In this document: positions 36,933 to 50,682 of the stretch, piece by piece
Position numbering within the stretch: position 1 is the stretch's first letter
Layout of the letters: the number at the start of each line of letters is the position of its first letter
Source: Prosopocoilus inquinatus
Taxonomy: Eukaryota > Arthropoda > Insecta > Coleoptera > Lucanidae
NCBI GenBank assembly: GCA_036172665.1
Contig: CM069880.1
Location: forward strand, 5,210,501-5,274,500
Length of the DNA stretch: 64,000 nucleotides
Direction: 5' to 3'
Program-made: the position numbers and the translations under genes
Notes under the pieces: generated by a model
Told to the model about the DNA's origin: nothing
Seen by the model: only the letters and a program-made list of their open reading frames with translations
The model's database searches: none

Positions 36933-39577
36933 GTTTTCGGACGCAGCAGAAGCTGGAAATAGTTTTGAACGAAACAACACGTATTGGCGTTGTTCCTGTG
37001 ATGTATCTAATCGATCATTACTTATCTATCATGTTATTTGACGTTACGATGGACTCCAGTAACTCTGATGTGAGATACGACGTTTTCGGACGCAGCAAAA
37101 GCTGGAAATAGTTTTGAACGAAACGACACGTATGAGCGTTGTTCCTGTGATGTATCTAATCGATCCTTACTTATCTGCTATGTTATTTGACGTTTCAACG
37201 GACTCCAGTAACTCTGATCTGAGATTCGAAGTTCTCGGACTCAGCAGGAGCTGGAAATAGTTTTGAACTAAATAACACGTATTAGCGTTGTTCCTGTGAT
37301 GTATCTAATCGATCCTTACTTATCTATCATGTTATTTGACGTTACGACGGACTATAGCAACTCTGACGTGAGATACGAAGTTTTCGGACGCAGCAGAAGC
37401 TGGAAATAGTTTTGAACGAAACGACACGTACTAGTGTTGTTCCTGTGATGTATCTAATCGATCCTTACTTATCTATTATGTTATTTGACGTTACGATGGA
37501 CTCCAGTAACTCTGATGTGAGATACGAAGTCTTCGGACGCAACAGAAGCTGGAAATAGTTTTGAACGAAACGACACGTATTAGCGTTGTTCCTGTGATGT
37601 ATCTAATCGATCCTTTCTTATCTAATACGTTATTTGACGTTTCAACGGACTCCAGCAACTCTGATGTGAGATTCGAAGTTCTCGGACTCGGCAGAAACTG
37701 GAAATAGTTTTGAACGAAACGACACGTATTAGCGTTGTTCCTGAGATGTATCTAATCGATCCCTACTTATCTGCTATGTTATTTGACGTTTCAACGGACT
37801 CAGCAGAAACTGGAAATAGTTTTGAGCGAAACAACACGTATTGGCGTTGTTCCTGTGATGTATCTGGTCGATCCCCACTTATCTATTATGTCATCTGACG
37901 TTACGATGGGCTCCAGTAACTCTGATGTGAGATGCGAAGGTTTCGGACGCAGCAGAAGCTGAAAATAGTTTTAAACGAAACAACACGTATTAGTATTGTT
38001 CCTGTGATGTATCTAATCGATCCTTACTTATCTATTATGTTATTTGACGTTACGATGGACTCCAGTAACTCTGATGTGAGATACGAAGTTTTCGGACGCA
38101 GCAGAAGCTGGAAATAGTTTTGAACGAATCGACACGTATTAGCGTTGTTCCTGTGATGTATCTAATCGATCCTTACTTATCTGCTATGTTATTAGACGTT
38201 TCAACGGACTCCAGTAACTCTGATGTGAGATACGAAGGTTTCGGACGCAGCAGAAGCTGGAAATAGTCTTGAACGAAACGACACGTATTAGCGTTGTTCC
38301 TGTGATGTATCTAATCGATCCTTACTTATCTACTATGTTATTTGACGTTTCAACGGGCTTCAGTAACTCTGATGTGAGATAAGAAGTTCTCGGACGCAGC
38401 AGAAGCTGGAAATAGTTTTGAACGAAACAACAGGTATTAGCGTTGTTCCTGTGATGTATCTGATCGATCCTTACTCATCTATCATGCTATTTGACGTTTC
38501 AACGGACTCCAGTAACTCTGATGTGAGATTCGAAATTTTCGGACGCAGCAGAAGCTGGAAATAGTTTTGAACGAAACGACACGAATTAGCGTTGTTCCTG
38601 TGATGTATCTAATCGATCCTTACTTATCTGCTATGTTATTTGACGTTTCAAGGGACTCCAGTAACTCTGATGTGAGATACGAAGGTTTCGGACGCAGCAG
38701 AAGCTGGAAATAGTCTTGAACGAAACGACACGTATTAGCGTTGTTCCTGTGATGTATCTAATCGATCCTTACTTATCTACTATGTTATTTCACGTTTCAA
38801 CGGGCTTCAGTAACTCTGATGTGAGATACGAAGTTCTCGGAAGCAGCAGAACCTGGAAATAGTTTTGAACGAAACAACACGTATTAGCGTTGTTCCTGTG
38901 ATGTATCTAATCGATCCTTACTTATCTATCATGTTATTTGACGTTTCAACGGATTCCAGTAACTCTGATGTGAGATTCGAAATTTTCGGAAGCAGCAGAA
39001 GCTGGAAATAGATTTGAACGAAACGACACGTATTAGCGTTGTTCCTGTGATGTACCTAATCGATCCTTACTTATCTACTATGTTATTTGACGTTTCAACG
39101 GGCTTCAGTAACTCTGATGTGAGATACGAAGTTCTCGGAAGCAGCAGAACCTGGAAATAGTTTTGAACGAAACAACACGTATTAGCGTTGTTCCTGTGAT
39201 GTATCTAATCGATCCTTACTTATCTATCATGTTATTTGACGTTTCAACGGACTCCAGTAACTCTGATGTGAGATTCGAAATTTTCGGACGCAGCAGAAGC
39301 TGGAAATAGTTTTGAACGAAACAACACGTATTAGCGATGTTCTTGTGATGTATCTAATCGATCCTCACTTATCTATCATGTTATTTGACGTTACAATGGA
39401 CTCCAGTAACTCAGATGTGAGATACGAAGTTTTCGAACGCAGCAGAAGCTGGAAATAGTTTTGAACGAAACGACACGTGTTAGCGTTGTTAATGTGATGT
39501 ATCTATTCGATACTTACTTATCTACTATGTTATTTGACGTTACGATGGACTATAGTAACGCTGATGTGAGATACGAC
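36933..39577. repeat. 18-mer higher-order repeat, copy 1 (2645 bp)
   Basis: A block of 18 monomers, one of them shortened by 37 bp (18 x 149 - 37 = 2645), is tandemly duplicated. The right breakpoint is a chimeric monomer: GACGTTTTCGG at 39576 joins the end of copy 1 to the start of copy 2. Only three substitutions were noticed against copy 2 (near 38462, 38953 and 38990). Confidence 0.92.
37796..37801. repeat. 37-bp deletion junction, copy 1
   Basis: GGACTC occurs twice in the parental monomer, in CAACGGACTCC and in CTCGGACTCAG, 37 bp apart. Here one copy and the 31 bp between are gone, leaving CAACGGACTCAGCAG and a 112-bp monomer. Slippage or single-strand annealing at the six-base repeat explains it. 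Confidence 0.93.
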
Positions 39578-42221
39578 GTTTTCGGACGCAGCAGAAGCTG
39601 GAAATAGTTTTGAACGAAACAACACGTATTGGCGTTGTTCCTGTGATGTATCTAATCGATCATTACTTATCTATCATGTTATTTGACGTTACGATGGACT
39701 CCAGTAACTCTGATGTGAGATACGACGTTTTCGGACGCAGCAAAAGCTGGAAATAGTTTTGAACGAAACGACACGTATGAGCGTTGTTCCTGTGATGTAT
39801 CTAATCGATCCTTACTTATCTGCTATGTTATTTGACGTTTCAACGGACTCCAGTAACTCTGATCTGAGATTCGAAGTTCTCGGACTCAGCAGGAGCTGGA
39901 AATAGTTTTGAACTAAATAACACGTATTAGCGTTGTTCCTGTGATGTATCTAATCGATCCTTACTTATCTATCATGTTATTTGACGTTACGACGGACTAT
40001 AGCAACTCTGACGTGAGATACGAAGTTTTCGGACGCAGCAGAAGCTGGAAATAGTTTTGAACGAAACGACACGTACTAGTGTTGTTCCTGTGATGTATCT
40101 AATCGATCCTTACTTATCTATTATGTTATTTGACGTTACGATGGACTCCAGTAACTCTGATGTGAGATACGAAGTCTTCGGACGCAACAGAAGCTGGAAA
40201 TAGTTTTGAACGAAACGACACGTATTAGCGTTGTTCCTGTGATGTATCTAATCGATCCTTTCTTATCTAATACGTTATTTGACGTTTCAACGGACTCCAG
40301 CAACTCTGATGTGAGATTCGAAGTTCTCGGACTCGGCAGAAACTGGAAATAGTTTTGAACGAAACGACACGTATTAGCGTTGTTCCTGAGATGTATCTAA
40401 TCGATCCCTACTTATCTGCTATGTTATTTGACGTTTCAACGGACTCAGCAGAAACTGGAAATAGTTTTGAGCGAAACAACACGTATTGGCGTTGTTCCTG
40501 TGATGTATCTGGTCGATCCCCACTTATCTATTATGTCATCTGACGTTACGATGGGCTCCAGTAACTCTGATGTGAGATGCGAAGGTTTCGGACGCAGCAG
40601 AAGCTGAAAATAGTTTTAAACGAAACAACACGTATTAGTATTGTTCCTGTGATGTATCTAATCGATCCTTACTTATCTATTATGTTATTTGACGTTACGA
40701 TGGACTCCAGTAACTCTGATGTGAGATACGAAGTTTTCGGACGCAGCAGAAGCTGGAAATAGTTTTGAACGAATCGACACGTATTAGCGTTGTTCCTGTG
40801 ATGTATCTAATCGATCCTTACTTATCTGCTATGTTATTAGACGTTTCAACGGACTCCAGTAACTCTGATGTGAGATACGAAGGTTTCGGACGCAGCAGAA
40901 GCTGGAAATAGTCTTGAACGAAACGACACGTATTAGCGTTGTTCCTGTGATGTATCTAATCGATCCTTACTTATCTACTATGTTATTTGACGTTTCAACG
41001 GGCTTCAGTAACTCTGATGTGAGATAAGAAGTTCTCGGACGCAGCAGAAGCTGGAAATAGTTTTGAACGAAACAACAGGTATTAGCGTTGTTCCTGTGAT
41101 GTATCTAATCGATCCTTACTCATCTATCATGCTATTTGACGTTTCAACGGACTCCAGTAACTCTGATGTGAGATTCGAAATTTTCGGACGCAGCAGAAGC
41201 TGGAAATAGTTTTGAACGAAACGACACGAATTAGCGTTGTTCCTGTGATGTATCTAATCGATCCTTACTTATCTGCTATGTTATTTGACGTTTCAAGGGA
41301 CTCCAGTAACTCTGATGTGAGATACGAAGGTTTCGGACGCAGCAGAAGCTGGAAATAGTCTTGAACGAAACGACACGTATTAGCGTTGTTCCTGTGATGT
41401 ATCTAATCGATCCTTACTTATCTACTATGTTATTTCACGTTTCAACGGGCTTCAGTAACTCTGATGTGAGATACGAAGTTCTCGGAAGCAGCAGAACCTG
41501 GAAATAGTTTTGAACGAAACAACACGTATTAGCGTTGTTCCTGTGATGTATCTAATCGATCCTTACTTATCTATCATGTTATTTGACGTTTCAACGGACT
41601 CCAGTAACTCTGATGTGAGATTCGAAATTTTCGGACGCAGCAGAAGCTGGAAATAGATTTGAACGAAACGACACGTATTAGCGTTGTTCCTGTGATGTAC
41701 CTAATCGATCCTTACTTATCTACTATGTTATTTGACGTTTCAACGGGCTTCAGTAACTCTGATGTGAGATACGAAGTTCTCGGAAGCAGCAGAACCTGGA
41801 AATAGTTTTGAACGAAACAACACGTATTAGCGTTGTTCCTGTGATGTATCTAATCGATCCTTACTTATCTATCATGTTATTTGACGTTTCAACGGACTCC
41901 AGTAACTCTGATGTGAGATTCGAAATTTTCGGACGCAGCAGAAGCTGGAAATAGTTTTGAACGAAACAACACGTATTAGCGATGTTCTTGTGATGTATCT
42001 AATCGATCCTCACTTATCTATCATGTTATTTGACGTTACAATGGACTCCAGTAACTCAGATGTGAGATACGAAGTTTTCGAACGCAGCAGAAGCTGGAAA
42101 TAGTTTTGAACGAAACGACACGTGTTAGCGTTGTTAATGTGATGTATCTATTCGATACTTACTTATCTACTATGTTATTTGACGTTACGATGGACTATAG
42201 TAACGCTGATGTGAGATACGA
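39578..42221. repeat. 18-mer higher-order repeat, copy 2
   Basis: Direct copy of 36933-39577. It ends at 42222, where ACGAAGCTTTCGG replaces ACGACGTTTTCGG and the array continues with the older sequence also seen at 25730. Confidence 0.92.
40441..40446. repeat. 37-bp deletion junction, copy 2
   Basis: Identical junction, 2645 bp downstream, carried by the 18-mer duplication. Confidence 0.93.
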
Positions 42222-45200
42222 AGCTTTCGGACGCAGCAGAATCTGGAAATAGTTTTGAACTAAACAACACGTATTAGCGTTGTTCCTGTGATGTATCTAA
42301 TCGATCATTACTTATCTATCATGTTATTTGACGTTACGATGGACTCCAGTATCTCTGATGTAAGATACGACGTTTTCGGACGCAGCAGAAGCTGGAAATA
42401 GTTTTGAACTAAATAACACGTATTAGCGTTGTTCCTGTGATGTATCTAATCTATCCTTACTTACCTATCATGTTATTTGACGTTTCAACGGACTCAAGTA
42501 ACTCTGATGTGAGATTCGCAATTTTCGGACGCAGCAGAAGCTGGAAATAGTTTTGAACGAAACAACACGTATTAGCGTTGTTCCTGTGATGTATCTAATC
42601 GATCATTACTTATCTATCATGTTATTTGACGTTACGATGGACTCCAGTAACTATGATGTGAGATACGAAGTCTTCGGACGCAGCAGAAGCTGGAAATAGT
42701 TTTGAACGAAACGACACGTATTAGCGTTGTTCCTGTGATGTATCTAATCGATCCTCACTTATCTATCATGTTATTTGACGTTACGATGCACTCCAGTATC
42801 TCTGATGTGAGATACGAAGTTTTCGGACGCAGCAGAAGCTGGAAATAGTTCTGAACGAAACGACACGTATTAGCGTTGTTCCTGTGATGTATCTAATTAA
42901 TCCTTACATATCTGCTATGTTATTTGGCGTTTCGACGGACTCCAGTAACCCTGATGTGAGATTCGAAGTTCTCTTACTAAGCAGAAGCTGGAAATAGTTT
43001 TGAACGAAACGACAGGTATTAGCGTTGTTGCTGTGATGTATCTAATCGATCCTCACTTACCTATCATGTTATTTGACGTTTCAACGGACTCCAGTAACTC
43101 TGATGTGAGATACGAAGTTCTCGGACGCAGTAGAAGCTGGAAATAGTTTTGAACGAAACAACACGTATTAGCGTTGTTCCTGTGATGTATCTAATCGATC
43201 CTTACTTATCTATCATGTTATTTGACGTTACGATGGACTCCAGTAACTCTGATGTGAGATACGAAGTTCTCGAACTCAGCGGAAGCTGGAAAGAGTTTTG
43301 AACGAAATAACACGTATTAGCGTTGTTCCTGTGATGTATCTAATCGATCCTCACTTTTCTATCATGTTATTTGACGTTACGATGGACTCCAGTAACTTTG
43401 ATGTGAGATACGAAGTTTTCGGACTCAGCAGAAGCTGGAAATAGTTTTGAACGAAACGACACGTATTAGCGTTGTTCCTCTGATGTATCTAATCGATCCT
43501 TACTTATCTACTATGTTATTTGACGTTTCGACGGACTCCAGTAACCCTGATGTGAGATTCGAAGTTCTCGGGCTCAGCAGAAGCTGGAAATAGTTCTGAA
43601 CGAAACGACACGTATTAGCGTTGTTCCTGTGATGTATCTAATTAATCCTTACATATCTGCTATGTTATTTGGCGTTTCGACGGACTCCAGTAACCCTGAT
43701 GTGAGATTCGAAGTTCTCTTACTAAGCAGAAGCTGGAAATAGTTTTGAACGAAACGACAGGTATTAGCGTTGTTGCTGTGATGTATCTAATCGATCCTCA
43801 CTTACCTATCATGTTATTTGACGTTTCAACGGACTCCAGTAACTCTGATGTGAGATTCGCAATTCTCGGACGCAGCAGAAGCTGGAAATAGTTTTGAACG
43901 AAACGACACCTATTAGCGTTGTCCCTGTGATGTATCTAATCGATCCTTACTTTGCTATCATGTTATTTGACGTTACGATGGACTATAGTAACTCTGATGT
44001 GAGATACGAAGTTCTCGGACGCAGCAGAAGCTGGAAATAGTTTTGAACGAAACAACACGTATTAGCGTTGTTCCTGTGATGTATCTAATCGATGCTCACT
44101 TATCTATTATGTTATCTGACGTTACGATGGACTCCAGTAACTCTGATGTGAGATACGAAGGTTTCGGACGTAGTAGAAACTGGAAATAGTTTTAAACGAA
44201 ACAACACGTATTAGTGTTGTTCCTGTGATGTATCTAATCGATCCTTACTTATCTATTATGTTATTTGACGTTACGATGGACTCCAGTAACTCTGATGTGA
44301 GATACGAAGTTTTCGGACGCAGCAGAAGCTGGAAATAGTTTTGAACTAAACGACACGTATTAGCGATGTTCCTGTGATGTATCTAATCGATCCTTACTTT
44401 TCTGCTATGTTATTAGACGTTTCAACGGACTCCAGTAACTCTGATGTGAGATACGAAGGTTTCGGACGCAGCAGAAGCTGGAAATAGTCTTGAACGAAAC
44501 GACACGTATTAGCGTTGCTCATGTGATGTATCTATTCGATCCTTACTTATCTGCTATGTTATTTGACGTTTCAACGGGCTTCAGTAACTCTGATGTGAGA
44601 TACGAAGTTCTCGGACGCAGTAGAAGCTGGAAATAGTTTTGAACGAAACAACACGTATTAGCGTTGTTCCTGTGATGTATCTAATCGATCCTTACTTATC
44701 TATCATGTTATTTGACGTTACGATGGACTCCAGTAACTCTGATGTGAGATACGAAGTTTTCGGACGCAGCAGAAGCTGGAAATAGTTTTGAACGAAACGA
44801 CACGTATTAGCGTTGTTCCTGTGATGTATCTAATCGATCCTTACTTATCTGCTATGTTATTTGACGTTTCAACGGAATCCAGTAACTCTAATGTGAGATA
44901 CGAAGTTCTCGGCCGCAGCAGAAGCTGGAAATAGTTTTGAACGAAACGACACGTATTAGCGTTGTTCCTGAGATGTATCTAATCGATCCTCACTTATCTA
45001 TTATGTTATTTGACGTTACGATGGACTCCAGTAACTCTGATGTGAGATACGAAGTTTTCGGACGCAGCAGAAGCTGAAAAAAGTTTTGAACTAAATAACA
45101 CGTTTTAGCGTTGTTCCTGTGATGTATCTAATCGATCCTTACTTAGCTGTCATGTTATTTGACGTTACGATGGACTATAGTAACTCTGATGTGAGATGCG

Positions 45201-45761
45201 AAGTTTTCGGACGCAGCAGAAGCTGGAAATAGTTTTGAACGAAACAACACGTATTGGCGTTGTTCCTGTGATGTATCTAATCGATCATTACTTATCTATC
45301 ATGTTATTTGACGTTACGATGGACTCCAGTAACTCTGATGTGAGATACGACGTTTTCGGACGCAGCAAAAGCTGGAAATAGTTTTGAACGAAACGACACG
45401 TATGAGCGTTGTTCCTGTGATGTATCTAATCGATCCTTACTTATCTGCTATGTTATTAGACGTTTCAACGGACTCCAGTAACTCTGATGTGAGATACGAA
45501 GGTTTCGGACGCAGCAGAAGCTGGAAATAGTCTTGAACGAAACGACACGTATTAGCGTTGCTCATGTGATGTATCTATTCGATCCTTACTTATCTGCTAT
45601 GTTATTTGACGTTTCAACGGGCTTCAGTAACTCTGATGTGAGATACGAAGTTCTCGGACGCAGTAGAAGCTGGAAATAGTTTTGAACGAAACAACACGTA
45701 TTAGCGTTGTTCCTGTGATGTATCTAATCGATCCTTACTTATCTATCATGTTATTTGACGT

Positions 45762-47363
45762 TACGATGGACTCCAGTAACTCTGATGTGAGATACGAAGT
45801 TTTCGGACGCAGCAGAAGCTGGAAATAGTTTTGAACGAAACGACACGTATTAGCGTTGTTCCTGTGATGTATCTAATCGATCCTTACTTATCTGCTATGT
45901 TATTTGACGTTTCAACGGAATCCAGTAACTCTAATGTGAGATACGAAGTTCTCGGCCGCAGCAGAAGCTGGAAATAGTTTTGAACGAAACGACACGTATT
46001 AGCGTTGTTCCTGAGATGTATCTAATCGATCCTCACTTATCTATTATGTTATTTGACGTTACGATGGACTCCAGTAACTCTGATGTGAAATACGAAGTTC
46101 TCGGCCGCAGCAGAAGCTGGAAATAGTTTTGAACGAAACGACACGTATTAGCGTTGTTCCTGAGATGTATCTAATCGATCCTCACTTATCTATTATGTTA
46201 TTTGACGTTACGATGGACTCCAGTAACTCTGATGTGAGATACGAAGTTTTCGGACGCAGCAGAAGCTGAAAATAGTTTTGAACTAAATAACACGTTTTAG
46301 CGTTGTTCCTGTGATGTATCTAATCGATCCTTACTTAGCTGTCATGTTATTTGACGTTACGATGGACTATAGTATCTCTGATGTGAGATGCGAAGTTTTC
46401 GGACGCAGCAGAAGCTGGAAATAGTTTTGAACGAAACAACACGTATTGGCGTTGTTCCTGTGATGTATCTAATCGATCATTACTTATCTATCATGTTATT
46501 TGACGTTACGATGGACTCCAGTAACTCTGATGTGAGATACGACGTTTTCGGACGCAGCAAAAGCTGGAAATAGTTTTGAACGAAACGACACGTATGAGCG
46601 TTGTTCCTGTGATGTATCTAATCGATCCTTACTTATCTGCTATGTTATTTGACGTTTCAACGGACTCCAGTAACTCTGATCTGAGATTCGAAGTTCTCGG
46701 ACTCAGCAGGAGCTGGAAATAGTTTTGAACTAAATAACACGTATTAGCGTTGTTCCTGTGATATATCTAATCGATCCTTACTTATCTATCATGTTATTTG
46801 ACGTTACGACGGACTATAGCAACTCTGACGTGAGATACGAAGTTTTCGGACGCAGCAGAAGCTGGAAATAGTTTTGAACGAAACGACACGTACTAGTGTT
46901 GTTCCTGTGATGTATCTAATCGATCCTTACTTATCTATTATGTTATTTGACGTTACGATGGACTCCAGTAACTCTGATGTGAGATACGAAGTCTTCGGAC
47001 GCAACAGAAGCTGGAAATAGTTTTGAACGAAACGACACGTATTAGCGTTGTTCCTGTGATGTATCTAATCGATCCTTTCTTATCTAATACGTTATTTGAC
47101 GTTTCAACGGACTCCAGCAACTCTGATGTGAGATTCGAAGTTCTCGGACTCGGCAGAAACTGGAAATAGTTTTGAACGAAACGACACGTATTAGCGTTGT
47201 TCCTGAGATGTATCTAATCGATCCCTACTTATCTGCTATGTTATTTGACGTTTCAACGGACTCAGCAGAAACTGGAAATAGTTTTGAGCGAAACAACACG
47301 TATTGGCGTTGTTCCTGTGATGTATCTGGTCGATCCCCACTTATCTATTATGTCATCTGACGT
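45762..47363. repeat. 11-mer higher-order repeat, copy 1 (1602 bp)
   Basis: Eleven monomers including one 112-bp deletion monomer. Shared markers with copy 2 are CTCGGCCGCAGC twice, TAACACGTTTTAGCG, TTAGCTGTCATG, GTATTGGCG and GTACTAGTG. A preceding eight-monomer step (1192 bp) links 45196 with 46388. Boundaries are approximate because breakpoints fall in sequence shared by both copies. Confidence 0.82.
47258..47263. repeat. 37-bp deletion junction, copy 3
   Basis: Identical junction. The offset from copy 2 is 6817 = 46 x 149 - 37, which confirms the register. Confidence 0.93.
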
Positions 47364-48965
47364 TACGATGGACTCCAGTAACTCTGATGTGAGATACGAA
47401 GTTTTCGGACGCAGCAGAAGCTGGAAATAGTTTTGAACGAAACGACACGTATTAGCGTTGTTCCTGTGATGTATCTAATCGATCCTTACTTATCTGCTAT
47501 GTTATTTGACGTTTCAACGGAATCCAGTAACTCTAATGTGAGATACGAAGTTCTCGGCCGCAGCAGAAGCTGGAAATAGTTTTGAACGAAACGACACGTA
47601 TTAGCGTTGTTCCTGAGATGTATCTAATCGATCCTCACTTATCTATTATGTTATTTGACGTTACGATGGACTCCAGTAACTCTGATGTGAGATACGAAGT
47701 TCTCGGCCGCAGCAGAAGCTGGAAATAGTTTTGAACGAAACGACACGTATTAGCGTTGTTCCTGAGATGTATCTAATCGATCCTCACTTATCTATTATGT
47801 TATTTGACGTTACGATGGACTCCAGTAACTCTGATGTGAGATACGAAGTTTTCGGACGCAGCAGAAGCTGAAAATAGTTTTGAACTAAATAACACGTTTT
47901 AGCGTTGTTCCTGTGATGTATCTAATCGATCCTTACTTAGCTGTCATGTTATTTGACGTTACGATGGACTATAGTAACTCTGATGTGAGATGCGAAGTTT
48001 TCGGACGCAGCAGAAGCTGGAAATAGTTTTGAACGAAACAACACGTATTGGCGTTGTTCCTGTGATGTATCTAATCGATCATTACTTATCTATCATGTTA
48101 TTTGACGTTACGATGGACTCCAGTAACTCTGATGTGAGATACGACGTTTTCGGACGCAGCAAAAGCTGGAAATAGTTTTGAACGAAACGACACGTATGAG
48201 CGTTGTTCCTGTGATGTATCTAATCGATCCTTACTTATCTGCTATGTTATTTGACGTTTCAACGGACTCCAGTAACTCTGATCTGAGATTCGAAGTTCTC
48301 GGACTCAGCAGGAGCTGGAAATAGTTTTGAACTAAATAACACGTATTAGCGTTGTTCCTGTGATGTATCTAATCGATCCTTACTTATCTATAATGTTATT
48401 TGACGTTACGACGGACTATAGCAACTCTGACGTGAGATACGAAGTTTTCGGACGCAGCAGAAGCTGGAAATAGTTTTGAACGAAACGACACGTACTAGTG
48501 TTGTTCCTGTGATGTATCTAATCGATCCTTACTTATCTATTATGTTATTTGACGTTACGATGGACTCCAGTAACTCTGATGTGAGAAACGAAGTCTTCGG
48601 ACGCAACAGAAGCTGGAAATAGTTTTGAACGAAACGACACGTATTAGCGTTGTTCCTGTGATGTATCTAATCGATCCTTTCTTATCTAATACGTTATTTG
48701 ACGTTTCAACGGACTCCAGCAACTCTGATGTGAGATTCGAAGTTCTCGGACTCGGCAGAAACTGGAAATAGTTTTGAACGAAACGACACGTATTAGCGTT
48801 GTTCCTGAGATGTATCTAATCGATCCCTACTTATCTGCTATGTTATTTGACGTTTCAACGGACTCAGCAGAAACTGGAAATAGTTTTGAGCGAAACAACA
48901 CGTATTGGCGTTGTTCCTGTGATGTATCTGGTCGATCCCCACTTATCTATTATGTCATCTGACGT
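47364..48965. repeat. 11-mer higher-order repeat, copy 2
   Basis: Tandem copy of 45762-47363 with few differences (for example TATCTATAATG near 48388 and GAGAAACG near 48583). Confidence 0.82.
48860..48865. repeat. 37-bp deletion junction, copy 4
   Basis: Identical junction, 1602 bp (11 x 149 - 37) after copy 3, carried by the 11-mer duplication. Confidence 0.93.
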
Positions 48966-49044
48966 TACGATGGGCTCCAGTAACTCTGATGTGAGATGCG
49001 AAGGTTTCGGACGCAGCAGAAGCTGAAAATAGTTTTAAACGAAA

Positions 49045-50682
49045 CAACACGTATTAGTATTGTTCCTGTGATGTATCTAATCGATCCTTACTTATCTATT
49101 ATGTTATTTGACGTTACGATGGACTCCAGTAACTCTGATGTGAGATACGAAGTTTTCGGACGCAGCAGAAGCTGGAAATAGTTTTGAACGAATCGACACG
49201 TATTAGCGTTGTTCCTGTGATGTATCTAATCGATCCTTACTTATCTGCTATGTTATTTGACGTTTCAACGGACTCCAGTAACTCTGTGTGAGATTCGAAG
49301 TTCTCGGACTCAGCAGGAGCTGGAAATAGTTTTGAACGATATAACACGTATTAGCGTTGTTCCTGTGATGTATCTAATCGATCATTACTTATCTATCATG
49401 TTATTTGAAGTTACGATGGACTCCAGTAACTCTGATGTGAGATACGACGTTTTCGGGCTCAGCAGAAGCTGGAAATAGTTTTGAACTAAACGACACATAT
49501 TAGCGTTGTTCCTGTGATGTATCTAATCGATCCTTACTTATCTGCTATGTTACTTGACGTTTCAACGGACTCCAGTAACTCTGATGTGAGATTCGAATTT
49601 CTCGGACTTAGCAGGAGCTGGAAATAGTTTTGAACGAAATAACACGTATTAGCGTTGTTCCTGTGATGCTTCTAATCGATCCTTACTTATCTATCATGTT
49701 ATTTGACGTTACGACGGACTATAGTAACTCTGACGTGAGATACGAAGTTTTCGGACGCAGCAGAAACTGGAAATAGTTTTGAACGAAACAACACGTGTTA
49801 GCGTTGTTCCTGTGATGTATCTAATCGATCCTCACTTTTCTATCATGTTATTTGACGTTACGATGGACTCCAGTAACTCTGATGTGAGATACGAAGTTTT
49901 CGGACGCAGCAGAAGCTGGAAAAAGTTTTGAATGAAACGACACGTATTAGCGTTTTTCCTGTGATGTATCTAATCGATCCTTACTTATCTACTATGTTAT
50001 TTGACGTTTCAACGGACTCCAGTAACTCTGGTGTGTGATTCGAAGTTCTTGGACTCAGCAGAAGCTGGAAATAGTTCTGAACGAAACGACACGTATTAGC
50101 GTTGTTCCTGTGATGTATCTAATCGATCCTTACTTATCTACTATGTTATTTGACGTTTCAACGGACTCCAGTAACTCTGATGTGAGATTCGAAGTTCTCG
50201 GACTCAGCAGAAGCTGGAAATAGTTTTGAACGAAACGACACTTATTAGCGTTGTTCCTGTGATGTATCTAATCGATCCTTACTTATCTGCTATGTTATTT
50301 GACGTTTCAACGGACTCCAGTAACTCCGATATGAGATACGAAGTTCTCGGACGCAGCAGAAGCTGGAAATAGTTTTGAACGAAACAACACGTATTAGCGT
50401 TGTTCCTGTGATGTATCTAATCGATCCTCACTTATCTATTATGTTATTTGACGTTACGATGGACTCCAGTAACTCTGATGTGAGATACGAAGTTTTCGGA
50501 CGCAGCAGAAGCTGAAAATAGTTTTGAACTAAATAACACGTTTTAGCGTTGTTCCTGTGATGTATCTAATCGATCCTTACTTAGCTGTCATGTTATTTGA
50601 CGTTACGATGGACTATAGTAACTCTGATGTGAGATGCGAAGTTTTCGGACGCAGCAGAAGCTGGAAATAGTTTTGAACGAGA
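49045..50682. repeat. 11-mer higher-order repeat, copy 1 (1638 bp)
   Basis: Eleven monomers, one with a single-base loss (AACTCTGTGTGAG near 49284), give 1638 bp. Markers: TAGTATTG, AACGAATCG, GTTACTTGACG, GATGCTTC, GGAAAAAGTTTTGAATG and GGTGTGTGATTCG. Confidence 0.82.

Noticed and set aside
47245..47430. Two overlapping open frames across the 112-bp monomer (47172-47360 and 47245-47430)
   Set aside because: They arise from the 37-bp deletion joining two frames of the satellite; there is no coding signature.
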